Assembly (NCBI GenBank): GCA_034440575.1
Contig: JAOTOL010001213.1
Span: 320,380 to 384,379, forward strand
Direction of reading: 5' to 3'
DNA length: 64,000 nt
From: Imbricaverruca yamaguchii
Taxonomy: Eukaryota > Arthropoda > Thecostraca > Neoverrucidae
Shown here: piece after piece, positions 55,874 through 64,000 of the stretch
How the letters are laid out: each line of letters begins with the position of its first letter
How positions within the stretch are numbered: position 1 is the first letter of the stretch
Made by a program: the position numbers and the translations under genes
The notes under the pieces: generated by a model
What the model was told of the DNA's origin: nothing
Databases searched by the model: none
The model's input: only the letters and a program-made list of their open reading frames with translations

Positions 55874-56273
55874 TGGCCCGTCCCCCGGGGTTCACGGAGT
55901 CCTGGAGGTTGAGGTCCCCGTCGCACGGTGCTAGTTGTGACGGGGGGACCAACACGCCTCTTTGGTCCCGATATCCCGGAGGGGCGGGCGGGTCCCTATG
56001 GCCCCATACGGACCAAGTGGCTTGTCGCCTCGGGTCGGGGCCTGGGTTTCGTCCCAGTGCCTGATGGCCCGGCCGGCAGGGGTCAAGGGGTGGGCGGTGC
56101 TGGATCCCGGTCGGGGTGGTGAGTATCTCTCTCCCGGCCGGGCGAAGGCGCCGCCTGCCCCGTATAGCTCCTCGGGCGCCTGGCGACCTCCCCGTCCGCG
56201 GGATCTAGGCGTCCCCCCAGTAGGGCCCCCATGGGGTGGGGCGCTACGAGGAGCCGACACGTACAAACAGTAT

Positions 56274-57797
56274 ATGGCATCCACTACGCAAACAAACACT
56301 CCTGGTCCTTCTCATAGAGACCAGACAAGATACTTTTCTGCCCCTCGTATCCTTATTCTTCGAGGAAAAAAAAAGGTGTCTCGCCTCATTATCACCCTTT
56401 CAGAGGCGAGACGGGTGTGATAGACTTGGCAACATTATAAGGTGCGAAAAATTGAGGGATGGTTCCTTAGAGGTAGAATTTGCGCGGGCAGGAGAGGCAG
56501 AGAACGCATTGAAAATATCCGACTTTACATACAGTGTCCGGAAGAATCGGAGCAAAGTAGACGAGAATATCCCAATCACGATAGAACCGCACAAGACAAA
56601 GAATACTTCACGAGGGCTTATAAACTGCTTTGACCTGGAGGGACGTTCCGGAGGAGGAGATCGTGGAGGGCTTATCGGAGTTCGGGGTGACTGAGGCGAG
56701 AAAGATGAAGGTGAGGAGAGGCGAGAAACTGCTTACGACCAACAACGTGATTTTGACATTCAACACCACCGATATTCCTCCAGAAATACGTGTGGGCTGC
56801 GTTCGAGTGAAGGTCCGTATTTTTCTCCCCAATCCAATGAGATGTTTCAAGTGCCAGAGGTTCGGACATACTAACCAGTTCTGCCGGAACCGCTCTGCAT
56901 GTTCCAAGTGCGCTTCCCTCGAACACGTTATGGAAAACTGCACCTCAGAAACCCCGTTTTGTGTGAACTGTGGCGCAGGGCAGGAGCCGCACACTTCTTT
57001 CGACAGAACTTGCCCGATCTACTCCAGAGAGAAAGAAATAATTGCAATCAAACACACACAAAAATTAACGTTTCGGGAGGCAAGGGATCAGTACGAACAA
57101 ACTCATCCTAGAATATCGTACGCATCCAAAGTTAAAAGCAACACAACCACTCCACATCACGCACAGCTCGGCAGAGCCTGTGAGCTCATCGCCCAACTGA
57201 CGGCCCTTCTTCGCTCCCTTGGAGTACCTCCTGTATCGCAGGTAAGGGAAGGCCAGCCAACCCACTACCACACAGATGCGACCGATGTCCCACCCCCGAC
57301 GAGTGACGCCGTCCGTCCCCAAGAGGTCCCTTCCCAACCGACGCCCGATGGTGGGGCGTGGACGATGGCCCAACGACCCAAGAGGCCTCCTCGGTCCCTC
57401 CCACCCAATCCTAGTCCATCCCCATCTACCTCTAAATCCCCTCCCCTCAATTCCCACCCGCCCTCCATCCTACCCTTGCCTCTCACACACACCACCACCC
57501 TCTCCAAATCAATCCTGTCCACCTCTTCCCTGCCAGACCCTTTCTCACCTCCCGGTGAGCCAGTCCTCACCACCATCCTCGACTTCCACTTCCGCTCCAG
57601 CATCCCCGTCCCGTAACACCCGACCGATCCAACTACCCGACACCAACCTCCAGTATCAGGAGGCCGAGAGGCGCGCCCGTGATGCGAAGACGGCGCCCCT
57701 GGCCCAAATGGAGAGGGCTAGGGCGACGAGCCGCCAAGGTCCTGACAAGGCACATTCCCAAAGGCCGGCTACCCCCGTCGCCACGAAGGCGTATTGA
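56274..57797 (+). pseudogene. LINE J2 ORF1 (Gag-like, three zinc knuckles)
   Basis: Starts MASTTQTNTPGPSH at 56274, matching J1. Frameshifts occur at an A-run near 56365, near 56636 and near 57600. The middle has SFGV/EFGV-type RRM sequence (EEEIVEGLSEFGVTEARKMK). Three intact CCHC knuckles follow at about 56840-56990: CFKCQRFGHTNQFC, CSKCASLEHVMENC, and CVNCGAGQEPHTSFDRTC. A Pro/Ser-rich tail follows and a charged C-terminus with PVATKAY. The role is RNA binding. Confidence 0.85.
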
Positions 57798-58086
57798 GGG
57801 ACCGGCGGCAGCCCAGCATACCCATAACATGGGCCCTCCCCGCCTCCTCCCAAGCTGGGGGCACAGAAAGAGGCTTGCCGCTTTCTAGCTCCCCACTGGG
57901 CGAGGGATCGCCGAACACTCGGCCCAGAACACATTCCTTCGGACAGAGTGGAGGCTCACCGCCCGAACTGCCGGTGATGCCCTCCTGGCTCGGGCCACAG
58001 GGCCAAGTCTAAAACTCACGTTCCCCATTCTAGTCACTCCTGAACATCGTACTATGTCACCCATCCACATTAGTCATTCATGAAAC

Positions 58087-61000
58087 TTGTCATCCCTAGT
58101 CATCACCGAAATGCCATCCTTAGTTTTACAATGGAACATACGTGGTCTTAGAGCAAATTTTCCAGACCTTCAGAACGTTTTATCCCAGCGAAACCCCGCG
58201 GTTATTTGCCTGCAAGAGACGAAACTACCGCCAGGAGCCTATTGCTCAATAAACGGATACTCCGTCTACCGCAAGGACGTACCTGCTGAAACAGTGGCCC
58301 ACGGAGGAACCATGCTGGCAGTCCACCATAGCGTGGCGGTGCACGAGGTATCACTACGCACATCGCTCCAGGCGGTTGCTGCCCGTGTCAACCTCGGTGC
58401 CCGCCTAGTAACCTTCTGTTCGCTGTACCTACCGCCGGGACTTCCTCTCCCCTCGGCAGAGCTTGACTTTTAATGTTGGAGCTCCCTCCACCGGTTCTAC
58501 TTCTAGGGATTTTAATTGCCACCACACAGCTTGGGGCTGTGACACTACTAACGTGCGGGGAAGTTTGCTGGAGCGTTTTATCCACGATGAGTCACTATTT
58601 CTTTTAAACACAGGCTCGCCCACGTATTTTAAATTCACCCTCCGGGGGAACGTCGGTCTTAGACCTGAGCCTCTGCTCTCCACAGCTTGCCCCGCATTTT
58701 GCATGGTCGGCTGACGACGATCCACTAGGAAGCCACCACTTCCCGGTGTGGCTGGACTATAGATCTGGAGCTGTCCTGGGCAAGAGACCCCGGAGGTGGA
58801 ACTTCCACAAGGCTGACTGGAGTGAATTCGAGGCCAAGTTACAGGCACGGCTTACTCCTGCTCCCAACACTCCACTTTCAGTGGCTACCTTCACAACGTT
58901 GGTCCTTGAGACGGCCGCCACATGTGTACCGATGACGACTGGGACCCCCGTCGTTCCCCAGTCCCGTGGTGGACCCCGCAGTGCCAAGACACTATTCGTG
59001 CCAGGAAGCGAGCTTATCGAGTCTTTGATCGCCAGAGTTCAACGATCAACTTAATCGCATTTAGGAAAGCTAGAGCCTTTGCCCGTCGGACAGTGCGAGA
59101 GGCCAAGCGATCTTTCTGGCAAAGTTATGTCGGAGGCCTCACCTCATCCACCCCGTCAACTGAGGTGTGGACACGCATAAAGCGAATCTCTGGCAAATTC
59201 TCTCCCGCTCAATTACCCGTCTTACAAGTAGCCGGCGACACAGTTTTCCAACCATATGAAGTAGGAAATGAAATCGGCCGCACGGTATCACGACGCAGCA
59301 ATCTAGGAAACCTTAGCCCACATCTTCTTCGGATACCGCACAGTGTGAGAAGTCCAGGCTGGACTTTACTACATCAGAAAGGCTCGATTACAACGATCCA
59401 TTCACTAAGGCCGAACTGATGTCGGCTATTTCTTCGTTGCGGGACGTGTCTGAGGGTCCCGACAAGATACACAACGCAATGGTGCGTCACTTACCACGAT
59501 GTGCACAGGACGTTCTACTGGTCACGCTAAACTCACTGTGGGAAAGGGGCACCTTTCCGGACGCATGGAGAGAGGCCACTATTATACCTGTTTTAAAGCC
59601 AGGAAAGGGTGGACAAGATCCGCTGCACTACCGCCCCATTTCCTTAACATCATCTCTCTGTAAAGTGATGGAGAAGATGGTGAATGTCCGTATGGGATGG
59701 TATTTGGAAGACAAAAACATCTTATCAAATTGTCAGTGTGCTTTTAGGAAACATCGTTGCACAATAGACCACCTCATCACCCTTGATACTGACATTCGTG
59801 CTGCTTTCGCCAGGAAACAACATGTTGGAGCAGTGTTTTTCGACATTGAGGGTGCCTTCGACACAGCGTGGCGTCACGGCATACTAACAAAGTCCACGAA
59901 TGCGGCCTTCGTGGTTCTCTAGCGATCTTCCTTCGTAACTATTTAACAGACCGTCGATTCCGCGTACGCATCGGTAACCAGCTCTCAGACTGGTTCCAGC
60001 AAGTGAACGGGGTACCGCAGGGCGGAGTACTCAGTGTACCCCTGTTTGCTCTTATTATTAACGACATCTCCTGTTCATTGCCAACACATATATGTAGCTC
60101 GCTCTTCGCAGATGACTTTGCGATCTGGGCTTCGAGCACTTCGGCACCGGCGTTGCAGAGACGGATGCAGCTTGCTGTTTCCCGCTTGGAGCGCTGGGCA
60201 GACGTGAGCGGTTTCCGCTTTCCACGGGAAAAACGGTTGCTGTGCATTTCTGCCGGCGCCAGAGGTGTCAAGGTTTGGAATTGACATTATATAAGTCAAG
60301 AATCCCTACAAAACCGGTGGTCAGGTTTCTTGGTCTTCTTCTTGACTGTCGCTCGACTTACAGGAACACTTTAAGGTGCTTCGTGACAACTGTTTTAGAA
60401 CTTTGAACATTCTTAAGGTTGTCTCACGTACGTCATACGGCGCTGATAGACGAACATTACTGCTCCTATATAGGTCTTTGGTCCGCTCTAAACTCGATTA
60501 TGCGTGTTTCGTCTATGACAGTGCATGTGCGTCGGCTAAGCGAATATTGGACACAATCCATCACACCTCGCTGCGCATTGCCACGGGTTCCTTTCGCACG
60601 TCACCAGCAGCGAGCCTTCTGGTAGAAGCCAACGAACCATGCTTGGCACTGCGTCGCGAAATGCTTGGTATGCGCTATGCGTGCAAGTTGCGCCAATTCC
60701 CGACCACCCCACCTATCAGTCGGTGTTTTCCCGACGTACTTTGGCACTGTTTAGAGGAAGGCGACAGGGAACCTCCGCACCACTATGCGTGAGGATCGAG
60801 GCCCTATTCGCCGACAGCGGTATAAAGCTGCGTGGGGTGATGCGCGTGAAGTCCTTAAAAACTCCTCCTTGGAGACTGGTCACTCCAAATATCGATTTGT
60901 CGCTCACCTCTCTGAGGAAATGTGATGTCATTCCACAAGAACACAAGTTAAGGGCACATGAACTTATATCAACATATAGGAACTACACCCCGATCTATAC

Positions 61001-61788
61001 TGATGGGTCCAAAACTGAAATTGGTGTTGGTAGTGCCTTTTGTAATGGATTCTGCAACTCGAACGTTTTCTCTTCCCGCGAATGCATCAGTGTACACATC
61101 CGAACTGGTCGCTATTAACAAAGCCCTGAGTTTTGTTGAGGTTGGACATGATGCAAGACATGTTGTGTACAGTGACTCGCTTAGTAGCCTACTGGCGCTG
61201 AAGGAGTTTTACCCACCGAACCCTTTTGTACAAACCGTCTTATCTAGGCTCACGATGCTGAACATAGTAGGTAAAAAGGTGGTATTTTGTTGGATTCCAA
61301 GCCACGTGGGAATCAGCGGAAATGAAGCTGCTGATGCTGCAGCTAAACGTGCTGCTCAAGGTCCACGCACGCGTAGTCTTCCCCTCCCAGCGAGTGACTT
61401 CTTCCCGGACATTAGAAGCACCATTTTGAAGAAATGGCAGGATAGCTGGGACTCAATGGCGGACAATAAGTTAAGGAGGATCAAACACCGTATTGGTGAT
61501 TGGTCATCGTCATCACGTAGAACTAGACGCCACGAGGTGGCGCTATGCCGGCTGCGAATAGGTCACACATACAGCACCCACAGATACCTCTTGAGTGCCG
61601 ACCAAAGGCCACTGTGCCCAAGGTGTCATGTTCCACTAACAGTTCAGCATGTCTTGGTTGCGTGTCCTAGACTTGCCCAGGAACGACGACGACATTTCGG
61701 ACGCACTTCAGTCTCGTTACGGGACTTGCTGGGGATGAATCGCCGTTTATTCAAACGGAACAACTCTTTCGCTTTATCTCAGAAATAA
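58087..61788 (+). pseudogene. LINE J2 ORF2: endonuclease, RT, RNase H
   Basis: APE endonuclease: LQWNIRGLR, CLQETKLPPG, YSVYRKD; after a stop at 58471 the frame shifts to DFNCHHTAWGC. DPLGSHHFPVW has His where J1 has the catalytic Asp of SDH. RT: EGPDKIHNAMVRHL, HYRPISLTSSLCK, VFFDIEGAFDTAW, NGVPQGGVLS, and FADD intact at 60105-60116. Thumb 60376-60790. RNase H: YTDGSKTEIGVGSAF, then in the next frame SELVAINKALSF, YSDSLSSLLAL, WIPSHVGISGNEAADAAAK. The zinc tail CPRCHVPLTVQHVLVACP ends at 61788. About six breaks. Confidence 0.87.
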
Positions 61789-62051
61789 AGTTTTATGTAG
61801 TGTATGCTCCCCATTAACCCCTTGCATATTACGTAGTAAGACTATTACGTTCCAATCTCTATCTCGAACGGAACTCGTTTTGAAATGTAGTGTATGTGAC
61901 TAGCCTTCGCTTAGTCAATACCGTGTGACACACTATGTTATGGGCGCTGCATGACCACTGCAGTCGATGCGCCCCTAAGCCCCAATAAACAAACAAACGA
62001 GTCAGTCAGGCTCCTCTTCGATACGGTTTCGACAAATGTGGGAGTATTTAG

Positions 62052-62565
62052 GTATGCTGTTGTACCAAGAGGCTTTGCAATGTTCGAGCGTAGCGCTTCA
62101 TTTGTAATTGTAGCACGTGAAATTGTGTTGCTTAGGTAGGCACGCTCCAGGCTTATTTCGTAGGGGAAGAGAATGTAGTGTTGTGTGGCGACATCTAGGC
62201 AGCGGAAACAGCACGTGAGATATTGGAGTGACACCGCCAGAGCAGCGGCCGTGGGATTGGCGGGTACTCTTCGCGTGAGTCCCGCGGTGCGCGGTCGGAG
62301 CGTGACGCTCCCGAGTGACCCCTGTTCGGGGCCATGAAGTTGCCACGAGTTTGGCTAGTACAGCAAGACAGTACAACTATATCCCAACCAAGCGATAGCA
62401 TTCGCTGAGAACATAGATGACAGATTTAGAGCATTTGGTTGACATGACGCAGGACATCAGCTTGACCCCGTCACCTACTCCCTCTGACCCATTTGAGCAA
62501 GCTCGGATGGCTCACCTGTCCGGCGCTGACTCCTGTGCTCCTGTGGCGCCGAGATCGAACGGCTG
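62052..62565. other. Possible 3' LTR of Gypsy G1 and spacer
   Basis: Follows the end of the G1 pol frame. A TGTAGTGTTGTGTGGCGACA at about 62175 could open an LTR. The rest has no recognised feature until the second Gypsy fragment. Confidence 0.3.
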
Positions 62566-63180
62566 TTGCATGGCAACGCTGACTTATTTGCTGCGACCGA
62601 CGTTGACCGTGGCATGGCTCACGTAATGACTATGATTATGTATGATTACGAACATAATGATAATGATTATGAACATGCACTGCTGACCATCCCCTTATCC
62701 GTCAAGCTCCTTACAAAACTATTTTCTCAGCGCAGATACGTAGAGGACCAAATTAAAGTCATGTTAGAAGCAGGAATTATTGGGTGCGACAGTCTGTCGG
62801 CCGCGCCCCTTGCCATTGTACGACAGAAAGACCGTGGCATCAGACTTGCAGTCGATTATAGAATACTGAATAAAGAAACCAAGAATAGCACCTACCAGCT
62901 GCCTCTAATAGAAAATATCCTTGCATCCTTCGGAGTAGCGAGCTTCTTTTCATCGCTAGATTTGAAATCTGGATACTGCAAATCCCAATGTCAGAAGAAA
63001 TCATCCCAAAAACAGCGTTCACGTGTTTCGTATGGTTATGGAGTTTCAGGAAAATGCCGATCGGCTTCTGCAACGCACCATCTAAGTTGATGGAACTAAT
63101 GAACACAGTAGCAGGAACTCAGTATCATTTCGCAACAGCTTACATTGACGACATAATGATGTATTCGAAAACATTTAACC
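62566..63180 (+). pseudogene. Second Ty3/Gypsy RT fragment (G2)
   Basis: Reading frames contain QIKVMLEAGIIGCDSLSAAP, RLAVDYRILNKET, FFSSLDLKSGY, then in the next frame IPKTAFTCFVWLWSFRKMPI and GFCNAPSKLMELMNT. YIDD is intact at 63141-63152, followed by IMMYSKTF. This is a Gypsy RT distinct from G1 in its fingers and palm sequence. One frameshift lies near 62985. It breaks off at about 63172; the RNase H is missing. Confidence 0.8.
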
Positions 63181-63694
63181 CGCCCCGTCTGGGGGTGTGT
63201 CTTCAACCGCCCCCTCAGGCTTTTCGCGGATAGCGGACGAACGGCGCGAGGGAGCGTGCCCCAATTTGGCATACCTTTTCCCACATCAATTTAACATGCT
63301 GATTCAAAAATTTTAGGTCAGGTCTTCTAGGGTCAACGAGTTAGTCACGGTCATGTGAGGTTACCTCCACCACAAAAACGTTCAAGCAGTCGGCACGCTT
63401 TAACGGATACGGATATTTTCATGAAACTTTCATGCTTATCTTGACGGATGCAACAAAACGTACGAATGGAATTTCTCATTTCTTTCTTGTTTTTTGACTA
63501 CATAAGTTTTGCGTATTTCCCAAATTGCAGTTCAAATACAGGACCCTGGATAAAGTCAGCATTTTTTATTATGGCAAGTTGACTTCCAACAACGTTTCTC
63601 GGTCTGCTCTACCCATCAGAAAAGGAAAATTGAAGAACTTGAAAACTCAAAATTTTGAAATTTCAAGTTCTTCAATTCAATTCAGAGAGAGGAC
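63181..63694. repeat. Non-coding insertion/deletion junction with dispersed repeat copy 2
   Basis: Interrupts the G2 element between RT and integrase. At 63575-63645 the words TTGACTTCCAACAACG, CTCTACCCATCAGAAAAGG and GAACTTGAAAA match 8940-9020. It ends in a perfect hairpin, AATTGAAGAACTTGAAA (63628-63644) with its complement at 63661-63677. Confidence 0.7.
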
Positions 63695-64000
63695 ATGATG
63701 GCCGCCCCGATGAACGACACGAACTCCGCCTTACCTAGCTTACCCGACCTCAGAAAAGCGCAATTAGCTGATGACGAACTGGAGAACATTAGATCGCAAT
63801 TAATCAAGGAAAATTCTCAGTTCATGGCTAAATATTGTATAGAAGACGGATTACTATATCATGTGGAGAACGCAAAAAAACGCGCCCTCAAACTCGAATG
63901 CAGCTGATGCTGCCCCTTCCCTTCCAGTGTTAGTGTATGCATGATGGTTTCTTCGGTGGACATTTGGATATTGAAAAAAACTATTGATAAAGTGGCAAAA
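63695..64000 (+). pseudogene. Gypsy integrase N-terminal region, runs off the window
   Basis: A 70-codon frame, LPSLPDLRKAQLADDELENI then YCIEDGLLYHVENA, matches the segment that precedes the integrase zinc domain in Gypsy pols. After the stop at 63905-63907 another frame gives HDGFFGGHLDIEKTIDKVAK, the HH part of the H2C2 zinc finger. Probably the same element as the RT fragment at 62566 (G2). The remainder lies beyond the right edge. Confidence 0.7.

Larger units (their letters stand above)
55874..61997 (+). mobile_element. LINE J2, full-length, 15-bp target-site duplication
   Basis: A 6124-bp non-LTR element inserted in the Gypsy integrase tail. It is flanked by CGAGTCAGTCAGGCT at 55859-55873 and 61998-62012. 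5' UTR 55874-56273 (homologous to J1), ORF1 56274-57797, ORF2 58087-61788, 3' UTR with terminal hairpin GGGCGCTGCATGACCACTGC (61942-61974) and tail AATAAACAAACAAAC. Frameshifts are several, but both ends are intact. Confidence 0.93.
51880..62051 (+). mobile_element. Ty3/Gypsy retrotransposon G1, interrupted by two LINE insertions
   Basis: gag 51880-52620, protease, RT, RNase H and integrase to 55873. After the inserted LINE J2 the pol frame resumes at 62013 and stops at TAG 62049-62051. A 55-bp LINE stub at 52683-52737 sits between gag and protease. No 5' LTR is visible because a truncated LINE abuts the left side. A 3' LTR may start near 62175 (TGTAGTGTTGTGTGGCGACA) but has no partner to confirm it. 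Confidence 0.85.

Noticed and set aside
54272..55912. An intact integrase gene ending at 55912
   Set aside because: The last 13 codons belong to the inserted LINE J2; the true frame leaves at 55873, and a catalytic Asp is missing.

Overview
The window is an accessory, repeat-dominated stretch of an animal genome. Spliced-gene signals, invertebrate-type non-LTR and LTR retrotransposons, a piggyBac relic and kilobase-scale tandem repeats all point to an invertebrate. The one host gene is a BRICHOS-type antimicrobial-peptide precursor, a class best known from annelids, whereas the LINE families resemble those common in arthropod genomes. The phylum cannot be decided from this sequence alone.

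Layout. 1-3450: a probable two-exon host gene with a TATA promoter, a signal-peptide exon, an intron holding a large 8-bp microsatellite, and a second exon encoding a BRICHOS-like pro-domain followed by a dibasic site and a 28-residue cationic, Trp-rich peptide ending Gly-Arg. 3450-6540: tandem and very degenerate repeats. 6550-8915: a truncated minus-strand LINE (RT end plus RNase H). 9-16.6 kb: no recognisable gene, but several dispersed repeats including a divergent inverted pair. 16.6-22.7 kb: GC-rich interspersed repeats, two 5' ends of one LINE family and a LINE 3' end. 23.1-25.2 kb: a satellite whose monomer changes along its length. 25.6-29.1 kb: a dead piggyBac transposase next to a minus-strand LINE ORF1. 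29.4-33.1 kb: about 116 copies of a 32-bp satellite. 33.2-36.1 kb: LINE ORF1 fragment, BEL/Pao gag fragment, LINE RNase H fragment. 36.1-42.7 kb: an R2-type LINE 3' half with a restriction-like endonuclease, further GC-rich repeats and a 40-bp tandem array.

43.0-64.0 kb is a retrotransposon nest: LINE copy J1 (43.0-49.3 kb), a CR1/L2-like RT fragment, a truncated LINE (50.3-51.9 kb), and a Ty3/Gypsy gag-pol (51.9-55.9 kb). The Gypsy copy was interrupted twice by LINEs, by a 55-bp stub and by the full-length copy J2 (55.87-62.0 kb), each with a clean 15-bp target-site duplication. A second, unrelated Gypsy fragment runs off the right edge. All the mobile-element genes carry frameshifts, stops or lost catalytic residues and are probably inactive. 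Some frameshifts lie in homopolymers and could be assembly errors.

The strongest candidate for something undescribed is the BRICHOS peptide gene. The strongest candidate structural element is a 3'-terminal RNA hairpin shared by the LINE copies, with base changes that preserve pairing.
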